From Ceratodon purpureus (lineage: Eukaryota > Streptophyta > Bryopsida > Pseudoditrichales > Ditrichaceae), in the NCBI GenBank assembly GCA_014871385.1, contig CM026421.1:27088752-27152751 (forward strand): 64,000 nucleotides of DNA, written 5' to 3'. The notes beneath the pieces were generated by a model that worked only from the letters and a program-made list of their open reading frames with translations, searched no databases and was not told where the DNA came from. Within the stretch, counting starts at the first letter, position 1; every line of letters begins with the position of its first letter. Shown here piece after piece: positions 49,101 to 62,324 of this stretch. The position numbers and the translations under genes are program-made.

Positions 49101-49619
49101 TATGCTGTGAATTACATTTAATGCATTTTGACCGCGAGGTTCCTTTTATCATCTTGTTGTTAACATTTACTCTTCCGATTAGTTATTATAATATGTTAAT
49201 TTATTACCATATGCTAAAACATGAGTAACTTGGTTTCTTTATAAGAAAATCGATACAAAATGTTTTAGTATACCCACAATGCTTACGGTTCTTTACATTC
49301 AATAGAATATATATTCTACTTCATAAACGTGTTCACATTATTTGTAAATCCTAGGGGGTTATCAACCCTCAAAGAACCAAAATATCACATAGTTCATTGG
49401 ATTCCAATTTTAAACGTCGACCCCTCCTCCCCGATCACAGGATCTTCAGGACATTCCCCACAATATCCGGGATGTGTCTGAATTTTCCATTTTGGGGCAG
49501 ATACCGTGTCCAAACAATCCCAAGTGGGATTGTTTGGGACGAGGAGGAGGGGGGAGAGTAGAGGAGAAGAGGGGGGGAAGAGAGGAGAGAAAACACAAGG
49601 GGAGGGGAGTTCCTTCGAC
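46135..49619. other. AT-rich part of the inverted-repeat spacer
   Basis: A C-rich run near 46495-46512 and a short GACGGCC-type GC block (46560-46700) with no gene behind it. The rest is T-rich and AT-rich, with spurious frames of up to 159 codons and a 252-bp tandem duplication. Confidence 0.4.
48418..48920. repeat. 252-bp tandem duplication
   Basis: Unit 1 (about 48418-48669) and unit 2 (about 48670-48920) share long blocks such as CCCAAATTTCCATTATTC and GACAATTGAATGTTTT at a 252-base offset, diverged by point changes and poly-T length. Confidence 0.75.
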
Positions 49620-49749
49620 CCTCCCCCCCCCACGGCCGTCCCCAGGGACGGCCACGGCCGACCCCGCGTGGACGGCCGTCGCCCACGGCCGTCGGATCTT
49701 CTCCGCCAAGGAGATTCTACGGCTGCGGACGACGTCCGTCCACGCGGAG

Positions 49750-50902
49750 AATCATCTTTACAGAAGTATATCGAGGCAGCAGCCAAAGGCGGCGAGGATG
49801 CTACAAAAATCACGATATGGCGCGATGTAGGAGAAATGATGGAGCGCACATTACATAGTTCGAAAAATAAAGAAGGGGTCATTGACTGGGCTCTAGAGGT
49901 CGAGGAGGGGTGGATGCCGTACGATGTACTATCATCTCATTTGGATGAATCGAAACGTGTGGTTATCCATACCCGCAAACCGTCGGAGGAATATTCGAAG
50001 GAGACCTGTCCCATTTGTCAACAATATTTTGGGCCGGAAGGGGCCTTTGAGATGGGACATTGTAATCACACGTTCCACATAACCTGCATCGCGAAGGCTG
50101 CTTTAATCAACAAACAATGTGTTATGTGCCGCTCCCCAATTAGTTCACGTTTTTACGAGATGCTGGGACTACAACACATAATGTCGCATGCGCATGAGTT
50201 TGATCGGTGGAATTTACCACTAGACCAACTACCTAAGAAAGAAGTGAATTATTTTGATTGGGGCAAATCACTTGCAAGTTGCTTGGAATCCGGAGACAAT
50301 GACTCACCAACTATCTACGGCGGGCAATGCCGAATTGGACGATCTTTCATGGATGACACACGACTATGAGGTGGAGATGAGGGCACGTGAAATTCCGGAT
50401 GCTAAGGAGCGAGAATTTTTTGTAGGAACTTCGATGGACATTGGAGTGTACATGGCAATCGCTTCTTCCAGTTTCCAAAACCGGAAGTTGTGGTAGATGC
50501 CGACGGTATAAGAAGAGAAGTAGAACGGGACTATGGGCAACTTGATGAGTACAAGATGTACGATAGAACCCCGGTTGGGAGGGCACTTGTATTGAGCAAA
50601 CTAGAAGAAGCCATTCGCCATCGTCGCACTTTCACAGAGGAATCCTTCAAATATTTGGACCTAGACTACTGGGTGATCATTAAGAAGTCTGACCATGCTC
50701 TTCACAAAATAGTTTGCGACTGGAGAAGGGCACTTTGTGCGGAGGGTAATTCCTTTCGTTGGTCACGCGTTAGTATTGAGAAGATTGTGCAAGAAACCGT
50801 AGCCAAGATTGAGAAGGCAAAGGAGTTGTGGGACGGGAAGAATTCCAAGAAGCGCAATCGGGACGGCCCTTATGAAGATGACCCTGAATGGAGGGGAAGA
50901 TA
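49750..50902 (+). pseudogene. RING-H2 protein gene with two frameshifts
   Basis: Open from about 49750 (after a GC-rich block at 49620-49740) with no clear AUG at the start. A RING-H2 domain lies at 50007-50129: CPIC, a 14-residue loop, CNHTFH, C, then CVMC. RING-H2 domains are typical of E3 ubiquitin ligases. The frame moves near 50340 (into ...SWMTHDYEVEMRA...) and back near 50480 (FPKPEVVVDADGIRREVERD), then runs to 50902 with a Lys-rich end (KNSKKRNRDG). The three pieces read naturally as one protein, so this is a decayed copy. It shares with the pseudokinase an upstream GACGGCC block. Confidence 0.65.
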
Positions 50903-51467
50903 ATCGTCGTTCGTTGGAACGCATGCAAGAAGAATATCGATTGGGGGGTACGATTACACATCCAAGCCAGCGACGCCAAACTCGGAGGTCAAATGCAAAC
51001 AATGGACGTTGAGTAGGGTATTTACGTTGGACATGGTACCCGCATTACTTCGGTTAATGTGATAATACATTGGATGATAGTCGTATTTGGAGCAATATAT
51101 ATATTGGTTGCGTAGCCGGGTGTATGGACTTTACTCTACCTCTATATGTACTTGCAAAAATTACTTCTGGTTTTAATACAATTTCATTTATGTTTTCTCG
51201 GAGTTGCATTTGTGTTGAAAGAATTGTTAGTACTTAGATGCATCGAACTTCATATGTAGATTTTGTACATTCATTACGAGAAAGAAATTGCAAGAAGTAC
51301 AATCAAAGTAAAAATAAGTACACAACGTGGAGGACAATATTGAAGAGGCAATCACCACCGCTTAAATGTATAGAATATGATCATGGTTTCATGAAATGGA
51401 CATTCATAAAAGACTGGCATTCTAGGGTCGTGTACTGGAAATGCTGCCTTCTAACTATTGTGCGCAA
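50903..51467. other. Spacer between RING gene and hAT pseudogene
   Basis: Convergent 3' flanks of the two genes. No coding feature. Confidence 0.35.
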
Positions 51468-53842
51468 TCATGCCACATAATCAATGTCGTCCTTCACTTC
51501 GGCCCCACTAGGACCGGAAGAATCGTCTTCGTCATCGCCATCGCTCTCGCGTACCTTCTTCACCCTCCCCTTAGTCTTCTTCTTTGACTCAAATGGGTTC
51601 ATGAATTTCTTTGGGCCATTCGCAACATCCAAAGGAGTTTTTGGTTTCCCAGGATTGAAAGCCAACACCTTCTAAGTCTTATCTTCAGCCTTCCGCTTGG
51701 ACATGGCTCTAGCAGGGGGTTTTTCAGGAAATATGTCTGGTTTTCCCAAAGCCAACTTCGGCCCAAAGAGATGCCCAATTGGAAGTCCGTCGTCAGTAGA
51801 GAGAATGTCCGGGTCTGCTTGTCGGGTTCGGGCCAATCTCTTCCTACATTTCTCCGCTACTTCAGCAGCCTTAGCATCTTCCTTCATTTTTTTAGACAAT
51901 GCAACCAACCTCGAGGACGATTCAAAGCCACCAACTTGGACCGTAGTCTTTGTGGTTCCAAACAATGTCCGAGACGCATCGGGTACGGGTACGGGAACCT
52001 CCTCCTTTGTAGAGGGTGGAACCATTTCCTCCTTTATGCGGTTGAAGTCAGGAGAAACAACCTTAGAAGTATCAAGGGTGGGGTCTTCCTCTTTCTTTGG
52101 TACGACCAAATCCACGGTAGTATGAGATGATCCTCCCCGCAGAATCTTATCACTGTTTAGTAAACCGTCTCCATTCAGAAGAGAAGCAAAAGGAATTGTA
52201 TCCTCCTCGTTGGTACCTTCTTCTTCGACATCATCATACTCCAAATCACGCTCCATTGGCGCATGAGAACAACAAGATTTCCCTTTCGGTGAAACCTCGA
52301 GGTCGTCAACTGGGTTGTCAATATGGGGGTCAATTGATAGAACGTCGAAGGGTACATCAACATCAGACTCACTAGAATAGTCAACGTCGTTGGTCTCCAC
52401 GGCCTTTGGGTCCTCCTTCCCCTCCAACTCCCCATAGAACCTCCCTAAGCCACTCAAGTTGGACTGGGAAATCATCTTGGAATTTGTATACACAAACACG
52501 AGGTCATTAGCCCTTTCCGGAAGTAAACGGTTTCGCTTCCTGTCGTGGACAAAAGAGTAGCTACTCCAATTCTGCTCGCATGAAGAAGAACAAGGGCTGA
52601 GCTAAAATCCTTTTTGCAATTGGAGAAATGAATTTACCAGCGGATCTGTATATATCCCACCAACCAGAAGGCGGCAATTGTGACTTAGAGGAGTCACGTA
52701 CATCATGAAACGGAGGATAAGCTTCACAAAATGCGAAGAACTCTTCAATGAACACATCCTTCAATGTAGGAGGAGCCATCGACAACAAGACCTCCTTCGC
52801 CGATGCCATCGCATTAGTATCATTGTGAAGGTCCTCATCGTCAATCAGATAAGGGTTTAGAAGCGCAGCAGCACACTGTAAGGGTGATGTGACCATGGCT
52901 TTACGCTCATAGAATGAGTCCTCGCACAAATTAGCATTGTTAGAGTCTAATTTGAAGGGCTCGTGGCATAAAGAGCGAACATGCTTCTCAAGGTTGCGGA
53001 GAACGACGTACGCTTTACCCAATGCCGATTCCTTTGCATCAAACTCTCATAGGGCATATACAACGGGACTCGTCATCCACTTGAAGTTTGCACATTGCTC
53101 CCAGAAAACGTCATCCAAGACAACCCTCTTAACATCGCATGAGATCTTCGCTTTGTCACGCGCAGATAAGGTCTTCTTCGTTTCGTAGTTTCTCCAGTCA
53201 GGATCCACAACGCTCTGCTCCAATGCTCCTCGAACCTTCAATAGACGGGAAATCATAATGTAGTGCGATGCAAACCTAGTCTGATCAGGCATCAGCAAGC
53301 TAAGTTTTGTCTCGTGCTTTCGAAATACCGAGAGTGGCATTTGCCTTATCTTTATGAACTTAACCAAGTTCTTAGCCCGATCTAGGAGCTCCTTGACCCA
53401 CTTCATCTCACTCCAGTCCTCCAGCAAAAGGTCCATCGCATGGACAGGACATCCTTGGACAAATATGGATGGATAGAGTGCTTGGACCAACTTTCCGGCA
53501 TTAAGCACCACCGATTCACCGAAGCATTATCATAGCATACTTGAATGATGTTCTGTTCTCCAACTTGTTGGATAAACTTCTCAATGACGGTCGCTACGTA
53601 GACGGCATCCTTCTCTTTCCCACTCGTGTCAACGACTCCCAAGAATAGCTCACCAGCGGGAGATACCAGCATTGCATTTATTAGAGGGCGACTGCTTACA
53701 GAAGTCCATCCATCGAGGGCCAATGTTCCCCCGTACTCCCTAACACTGGAAAAAATCCTATCATTCAAGGAAGTCTCTAAATCAGTCCTTGCTTGGGTTA
53801 GTAAATTTGTTCGGAGATGGTGGAAAGATGGAGGTGTGTATG
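51468..53842 (-). pseudogene. hAT-family (DUF659-type) transposase, truncated and disabled
   Basis: Reading leftward: PPSFHHLRTNLL, then the transposase core (LALDGWTSV, VCYDNAS), a frameshift near 53515, CPVHAMDLLLEDW, FASHYIM, a UGA at 53047-53049, and the helical region through PPSGWWDIY. A frameshift near 52580 precedes the C-terminal dimerisation motif (CEQNWSSYSFVHDRKRNRL, NDLVFVYTN). An acidic tail follows with a UAG at 51672-51674. The N-terminal part, including any BED zinc finger, is missing: coding similarity begins exactly where the right arm ends (53843). hAT transposases cut and paste DNA with 8-bp duplications. This copy cannot be active. Confidence 0.8.
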
Positions 53843-54692
53843 ATATTGTAGTTGTCTTGACATTTTAAATGAATTTGTCTTTTTAATCTTCTCTTGATGG
53901 TCTTCTAACTGCACTTTGTTATCAATATCACTATTTTTTAAATGACAACTTACCATTGACATGGGTTACGACCAGTTGAATATTCAGAATCTCAAGACAT
54001 GTACGCACAATAATTTTCAAATATATTTTTTACTAAATTAATAAGAATATCGTGAATGATCCTTTTCGAGGGATGCATATTTATATTTAAGCTATTTGTT
54101 TGTACCGGGGATTATGAGCAATCATGTTATGCGGCCCTCGGTTTCGTCTTCACAAAAAGAAGTTTAGTATACATTTGCCAATAATTCTAAGACTAAAACG
54201 TACATACTACAAAGCATATTGGTTACAATTCACACATCACATCATTTTCATAATTAGAATTGAGACTATCGAGTTTTAGCTGGATCTGTGGAGCAAATCC
54301 TTTTTCCAGAGAGTACGAGAGACGAAAACAGACCAATCTCAGTACACAAGACCAGATTTGAACCAAATGCAAATATACTTTATAAACAAAATATTGACCA
54401 ATGTACAAAAATTGAGATTCCAACATCTCATCATAATTTAGAATCTAAATATAACTATTCACTACTAAGAGCTATGCCCGCTATCCGGTAAGAAAAAAAA
54501 CATTATGAAATTATAGAAATTCGGAAAGGTAGATATGCCTCTCCATATCAGTACCCCACGCGATAGTGCTCGTAGGGAGTGGGCCAGTTGTGTGTATCTC
54601 TGAAACGGTTATTAAGATGTCCGAGTCCACCCACCGTTCCTCTGTTGTTTTGGCAAACTCTATGAAGATAACTTTCGAAAATTGTAGCAAGG

Positions 54693-55092
54693 CATTAGGA
54701 GAAAAATTGGGTCACAAAAAGGCCGTGTAAGCGGCACGTGAGAGAAAAAAACAGGCGCTGCCCGCGTACTTTTTGACGTGGCATGTGAGGTGCCACCGTG
54801 GTGCCAGCAACCGCCACGGGGGCTCGAACCAATGACCTCCGAGCGAGGCGTGTGGAGAGCACATCTACAGTGTCGGGCTGACACAACCTGCCCACTTGGG
54901 ACCAAAGCCCGAGCCGAGGCATTCATGTCTCACCTAATATTCCGAGGACCTTTGTTGTGAGTGCGCCACGCAGTTCTGTGCGGGCAGCAACTCTGGCATC
55001 CGCTGCCAGCGGCAGAGGTGCCCAAAGTAGGGAGTTCACCTAGAAAGGGCAGGCTTACACGGCCTTATTTTGAGCTCATTTTTCTCCTAATG
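54693..55092. mobile_element. ~400-bp MITE-like element with 40-bp TIRs, right-arm copy
   Basis: Inverted copy of 44885-45284 with the same terminal repeats and tRNA-like interior. Confidence 0.6.
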
Positions 55093-56427
55093 TCTCCAAT
55101 CCTCTCAAAATGGCGTGTTTCTACTGGCTCCGCTTCGTGGTATGCCGTGCACATGTTGCCGCCGTTGATCTTTGCCGCAATCTTTGCGGTTGCAAAATCC
55201 TCCGATGCAGCCGTCAAATCTGGAATGATTTTAATATCTTGGCTTTCCTTGTGTACGTATACCACGCGAGGATCCACCCAGTATCGCCTCATCATAGTCT
55301 CCTCCATCTGATGGACACTCTCAAAAACCCAAGGCGACCTTCTGTTCTCCTCTATCTTCGTCATCAAACCCCAATCACAAACCCCGATGTAGATCTTGGA
55401 CTCATCTTTCGAAAAGTGAAGTAGGATGTTGTCCGGTGACAAGTCATTGTGGAGGTAACCGTATTTGTGCACAACATCTATGATGTTACACAATGCCCAA
55501 GCAAGCTCTGTACGCTTACTTCGGAAAAGTTGGAGATGCCTTCCTAGAATCACACTGTCCTCTGGATTCCTATTGAAGATGTGGTGGATGTCGAGGTCAT
55601 CCGGGGCCTCATTGTCCCTCTGTAGCATGGCTCGAAGGGTCCCACCGTTCCACCAGTACATGAATCTGACATGTTCCTTCTGATGAATGGCCATGAAGCG
55701 GATGACACCAAGATGGGGAATCCTTATTGCAAGAGATTCGTTGTTGTGGTCCACACGTGCCAAATCCGGCCTCATAGACCAATTGAGCGGCCGTTTCTCA
55801 GCAAACTCCCAGAATGGTGGGATTTCCGGGTTTTCCTCGATACAAACCCTACGTATGGTAGCATAACCACCTCTCTAAACTTCCTTGTCCAAGTAATAGA
55901 AAATTGCGTAGTCTGACAAGATAGTCAAATGCCGTCTACGTAAGTCGGCCGCCCTCTCCATCCCAATTGGAGAATTCCACCATTTAATAGACATCCGTCG
56001 ATGCTTTCTTGAGCTCAGGGGCGCCATTAGTCTCTGGAAGCAATCTGCCTTTGAAACAATATCCTTGAAGGCCTCGACTCCCCCCCCTTTGCTCCCTTGC
56101 ATACTTAGACACAATGTCACGAGCATTCCATAACGCATCATGTGCATGCTGTAACACGAAATGAAGGTAACCGGGCTTCTGTCTCTCCGAATCCCATTGC
56201 GGATGCATCAAACGATCCATAATCTTTTGCTCCATCTCTGACTTGAATTTCTTGGGCCCATCTTCCTCATACCAAACGTAACAACTGTTCAATGAAACAA
56301 GGGTGTTCCGCTCGTAAAAATCCACGATGAATGCCGTAATATAATCCTTGCAACGTAATTAGGTCGGTTTGTCATCGTATTTGTCCGCCCATTCCCCCAC
56401 ATTCTTCTGCTTCTTGTTCTTCGGCAT
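55065..56427 (-). pseudogene. Protein-kinase-like gene, disabled, right-arm copy
   Basis: Same as the left copy, including UAA after 22 codons, the 8-base G/C run where the frame changes, the later UAG, HNDLSPDN and CDWG. No repaired version exists in the window. Confidence 0.65.
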
Positions 56428-56691
56428 CGTGGAAAGCCTTCAAGGCTTCAAGGAATTGAATACACAACTCCAAATAAACCCTCAATTCCCACAAAGATTA
56501 ATCGGTGCAACACAAATCCAAAAGGTTTTGAAAAAAACCGTTTAAAAATTCGAAAAGTCCCCCCCCCAGATAAAAGACCCCTTTCCTCCCGGTGAGAACA
56601 ACCAACGGAGAAGGAACGAATCCCCCACCGATAGCAATCGGCCTCACGCGAAATGGGAGAAAAAAGGTAAAAAATGAAGAGGCAGCTTCCC

Positions 56692-56699
56692 CTTATATA
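56692..56699 (-). promoter_or_regulatory. TATA box of the right pseudokinase gene
   Basis: Minus-strand TATATAAG, counterpart of 43278-43285. Confidence 0.5.
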
Positions 56700-56701
56700 G
56701 A

Positions 56702-57506
56702 TCTACGGCCCCCGTGGCCGTCGGATCAAGCGCGACTCCGCCCAAAGGCGCCGCCGTCCGATCGGACGGCCGCGTCGGGCAATGACGCCGCATGGCCGTC
56801 GCCCAACGGGTCGTCTCCGCGGTCGGCCGCGTCTCACTCGGTCGGCCACGCAGACGTCTGCGTCTCCCCGCCTTCGGCCACGCGGACGGCCGTCCGGTCG
56901 GACGGCCCTCCGCCACCGACGATGCCGGCCGCGGGCCGTCGAATCCCAGGGCCGTCCCCGTGGCCGACCGCGGAGATGGCCGCCCGATCTGACGGCCCTC
57001 CCATGCCGACCATGGCGGCCCCGGGCCGTCGAATCTCGCGGCCGTCGCCGTGGCCGACCGCGGGGACGGCCACGGGGACGGCCGCAGGATCTGACGGCCC
57101 GCGGTCGGCCGCGGCGATTGGGCGGTCGCCGATGGCCCGCGGCGGGAACGATCCGGGCCGTCGGATCCTGCGGCCGTCCCTGTGGCTGTCCCCGCGGTTG
57201 GCCACGGCGACGGCCGCGCGATCGGACGGCCGAGGCGGGCCGCCCACATCCGACGGCCCGCGATGAGCCAAAACGGCCGCATCGTGGCCGTCGGATCGAG
57301 GTGCGGCCGTTCCCGCGATCCGACAGCCGAGATGGGGTGCGGTGGCGGGATCGGCCGATCGGATGGTTGGGAGATGTTTTTACCCCCCGGGGTTGCAAAA
57401 TTATTACCGCGACGTAATTCTCGAGCGTTGGAGACGCCACGTCCGGGACGGGGTACGTCCGGGTGACCGGGTCGGATGTCCGGACGTCCGAAGCCTGGTT
57501 GGACGT
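56702..57506. promoter_or_regulatory. GC-rich GACGGCC-repeat block, right arm
   Basis: Counterpart of 42470-43275. It differs by one missing G near 56834 and at least one substitution, which changes the length of the spurious ORFs. No separate coding evidence. Confidence 0.6.
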
Positions 57507-58196
57507 CTATTTGAACAACCCTGCTTATTTCCTTCTCCAAGCAGATGTTGCTCTTGCAACGATGTATGCAAATCTAGACTCCCCACTAATCCAGTCCCAA
57601 CGTCGCTCTCATCAACAAATACCAAGTACATAGACAATGAGGCAATTGCATCCGGATATAGAGCTCTCAAATCCAATGATCAATATTTTTCAAAATTATG
57701 AGATCCTAGCTCAATAACTTCGTAGCCAAAGCCTATAATACAACATTCTTCAATTCCCCAGATAGTTTACATTACTAGTTATAGTATTATATAGTTATTC
57801 TTTGTCAATACTCATATAGTCAATTATTAAGTTGCATCCATTCTATCTCCACAATCCTCTTTGATAGATGCAACTTTCCTACGCACATGTAAATATGTAT
57901 ATATGTATGAATACAAATATATAAATACGTTGTTGTCTACATATGTATGTACGATCCTTAATATGTATAAAAACAATATATGCATATATAAACGTGCAGT
58001 AAATCCGTACATCTATTTATGCATTATACAAATGTGCACACATTATATGTGAACCTATTTAATATTCAACTTAAATATTTATCAATAGTATATTATAAAC
58101 ATAAAGTAATATATTAATATATTAATATATATAAACATAAATATATATACATATATATTCAAAAACATTATACATATATATTATAAATTATATAGT

Positions 58197-58240
<44 letters not shown>

Positions 58241-59649
58241 AAAAATGTATATTATACAAATATATAGTATACATTATAATATATTGTCTATATATAAATA
58301 TATCTACAACATTATTGTAAGGTGGAATTTTGCTCAAACAACACCAAAACCCAATATAATTGCAAGTTTGCACTACGGAAGGGTCAAAATCGTCTAAGTT
58401 TGGTAAATGTCTATGATTTGAGTAGGAAAATGAAGGTTTTAAGGATAAATGTCTTAAGATTAACTCTTATCTCGGAGTTTGTGTGACACTATGCCAAATA
58501 AGTTTTAAGGTTTGGGTGGGAATCTGGGATAAGTCTAAGGGATCTCACAACCTCACAAGTTGTCTTTTATCCTTACCATCTTGGTCATGGAGCTCCTCCA
58601 TGTAGTTCTCTCCATCACTCATTGCTTGTTCATTGATTAAATTAAATTATTAAAGCACTAATTACCTCAAGCAATTATTGTGCTCCAATCTTCATACTCC
58701 AAGCAATCTTTCCTTGCACTTAAAAGATCACTTAAGTTAGTATATTCTATTTTTAAGATACCATCAACTTAAGGCTTCTAACACCAATGCACTATATGTA
58801 TGCATTATGCACTCATCAATTCCATTTATAACTTCTTGATCTCATTCAATTCTCACAATGCATCAATTCATTCAACTCTTCTTTGAGATCTTAATTCACT
58901 CAAGTTCTAAGCACTTCTTTATCCACACATAAAGCTCAAGTACTTACAACTACTTCTCAAATTACAATCTTTATCACAATTGCAATAAACACTCCACACA
59001 ATTAAGGTATTTCCTTAATTCTCCATTAAGAACTATTTAATTTTCACTTTTAATAATGCCAAACATCACTTTTCTGAAGCCAATGTTTGAAGCATTGAAT
59101 CAACAACATACACACATATAAGTTTCCGCACAATCTCTATGTGCAAATTTAAAGAATCAACATAAATTCATTACAAAACTAGCTTTCCAAGTTGGGACAC
59201 ACATTATACATCATGTGGTGATTAACACCTTGAGGAAGAAGGGAATATAGTTAAATTATTAAGGGATACGCCCTTTCTCAAGGGGTGCACCTTTTGCTAT
59301 GCTCACACTGAACCTATATTCTTAAGTTTTTATTCTTAAACTATTTACTATTCTTAGTGTGTATATATATATATATATATGTATATCAAGTATGTATACT
59401 ATGTATATATAAATTTTATTTATATGCATATTATATAAGTAAATAACATATTTATAATATAAGAATAACATATAAGTATGTATATGTATATATAATATTG
59501 TATATCTGTGTATGAATTATATACATACACATATATGTACGTATATTTTTTATTATGAAGATATAAAATTGTATTCCGTGCATAGATACTTATTCAATAT
59601 TGTGATTTATATTATAATACAATTATATACATATATATGTATATCTATT

Positions 59650-59657
<8 letters not shown>

Positions 59658-59716
<59 letters not shown>
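59658..59716. repeat. (TA)n microsatellite, right arm
   Basis: Counterpart of 40264-40322. Other TA runs of this arm (for example near 58197-58240) are slightly longer than in the left arm. Confidence 0.9.
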
Positions 59717-59719
<3 letters not shown>

Positions 59720-60734
59720 ACATATGTATTGGTAGATAAAATCATATAAGTACATATGAAGAATACTATGTATTTAATATGAAATAAGTACATATAATGT
59801 GAATCATGTAATAACTACTTCATTTATTTATGATAATTGTAATATTAAATCTCTAATTACACAATTAACTAAATTGACTTCAAAGCATTTGCAATGTTAA
59901 TAGAACGTTTAACTTTTGTTCCAAATATGAGTCTAATAATAGTGTTGTAGGTCTCACCGATATTACCTGTTCTGCACGAACGGTGCATTTATACTGGTCT
60001 GTAAATTGGAATACTTTGTCGAGAACATTGGTACCATCATAGTGTAAAGGTAGGCTTTATTTCCCTGTTCTGTACAGAATGACGACATGGTCTCGCTCGA
60101 TCGTATTTTGGAAGAGAGCCCTTTGAGAGTCCGAACTGTTAAATTTCATTCCTAGAATCAAATTCAAAGAAGTATCACGTTCGGCACAGATTTAGCTTGC
60201 TTCTCGCTTCCCACTTGGACTCATCTTGCAATCCCCTTGGACTCTTATACAGTTCGGCATAGATCACAAGTAATCAGTTTTTGAAATTGTCTTTGGTTTT
60301 CATCATGTCCATTGTAATGTCGATCATGGTCATGGATACATGTCAATCATGTTAATGGTTTCATGTCCATCATGGTCATGGTCTGAAAATCATCTCCATT
60401 ATCGTATGGAATACATAATATGTAATAGCTATTTAGTTCAGTATATCCCTCAAAATCTAATAATAGGACATTTGTTTTCTCGCAGTTCATTAGATTTTCA
60501 GCCAACTAATCGTATTTACTCAAAGTTCAATAATGGAGCCCACTTTGTAATACTTTGGAGAAATTTAGTTGTTAATGTATCTTTAAAATTTGACGTTGTA
60601 TTTGCAGTTCTGTGCCGAATTGGTAGTTCCTCATTTAGAGATGCACAAGTGAATCATGTCGAATGACTGGTATCAATCTTCTCAATCCTACACATGACCT
60701 ATACAAGCTTGAATGAAAACAATGACTCTCCTGT

Positions 60735-60816
60735 GTTGGAATAAGAGAGTCCGATCAAAACTTATCAAAAGAGCCATTGGTACAAGAGTATCCAATCAAA
60801 ACTTATTAAAAGAGCC
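60735..60816. repeat. 41-bp tandem duplication, right arm
   Basis: Inverted counterpart of 39169-39250. Confidence 0.65.
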
Positions 60817-61412
60817 AGTTGAAGCAAAGTCAACATTTGCCACAAACCTCGCACTAATGACTTATAAAACACCAAACATAATTGGCCAGTCACTTCTCCG
60901 AGAAATACAAGGTTGACCATTCACACTTAAAAAGCTAATGATCGAATATTGAGATAGCCTAAAATGGAATCTCCTTTACTTGAAATCAAGACTATCGTTT
61001 GAAAGAATTCTCATGACTTATGAATCCAATCTGAGGAAATCAATACAAGAACATGTGCCCTACAAGTTTCCTATGACCAGAAAGTTTGTGAAACGAGACC
61101 TCAAGAACTTTGATTGAACACTATAGCTGCAATTTTGTTCAAGAATGGTACTTATATTTACAGGATGAAAAATTCAAACATCTTGGTTGTCGACTGTCAC
61201 GTATTCTCACCGTCTTTTATTCTTTCTGGATCTTTGAGCAATTTGTTGTAGTTGATTTGCGATGGAAATTGATGCCGCCGATGTCTGAATTAAGGTGCTT
61301 CCTTTTCTTCGCTCGATCTCCTCCATCCATAGAAGTCATTGTGTTGTAAGGATCTGCGACTTCAGCAAGATCATTTATAACGTAATTGCTTAGGTGACCC
61401 ATGTTCATGCTA

Positions 61413-62152
61413 GGGGGAGAGCACAATAAAGTGGACCACAAAGTGCAATATGTGATTACTAAGAAGTGAATATGAAGTGTGCTGTTTTTTAAAGCTCAAA
61501 GCTTATTTTGAGCATTTTGGTGTAGTTTTTGAGCATTTTAGTCACTTTTTAAGATGTCATAAGGTATCTTACAGGCATCTCCATAAAAAAAACATCTTCA
61601 ATTGAAACTTAATTTGACCGCGAGTTCTAAATCATGAAAATGAACTTTTCCAAAGTCTTAATTTCTTCATTTGGGGCCCTCTATTGTCTTTAGAGGATGT
61701 TTTTTTCCAATTTAAAAAACAATGTTTGGTGAAAAAAACCTCACAAAAAGTTTCACGGAAAACAGTGTTTTAAAAACGTCCCTGCGGTACTTCTCGCCAA
61801 TCTAGGATTGCAAACACGGCCACCCGGATCATTTCTACAAGCGTAATGTACAAACGAAGGGCCCCACAAAGTCAAAAGTGATTTTTGTCAAAACTACAAT
61901 GTAATACGGTCACTTTTCCTAATGACTGCATTCACTTTGCCAAACTTTAAGGTTCTCGTACGGCATTGTAGAAGACGCAAATTTGTACCATATTCTCCCA
62001 CACTTTAGATAATCAAGTCTATTTTCTATACCTAAACTTCTTCCCATCATACTAACAACCAAGATGCCACTTTTTTAAGTCTTTGCGATAGGGGCTGAAA
62101 TTGGCAATGAGCTAAGCACTTTTGTGGTACACTTTATTGTGCTTCCCCCCGC
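61413..62152. mobile_element. TA-flanked MITE, right-arm copy
   Basis: Inverted counterpart of 37833-38572, same termini and TA flanks. Confidence 0.7.
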
Positions 62153-62324
62153 TAGAACTACTTTACGTTATCCTACATATCATTCATAGGCGCATTTGTA
62201 ATTCTCATTGGCTATTCTTTATCATTTACATCATGTTCTACTTGTTCAATTTTACGGTACAATACAAATGGTAATCTGGTTTGAAATCACCTTCAATGCT
62301 GCTAAAGCCGAAGCTTATCTTCCA

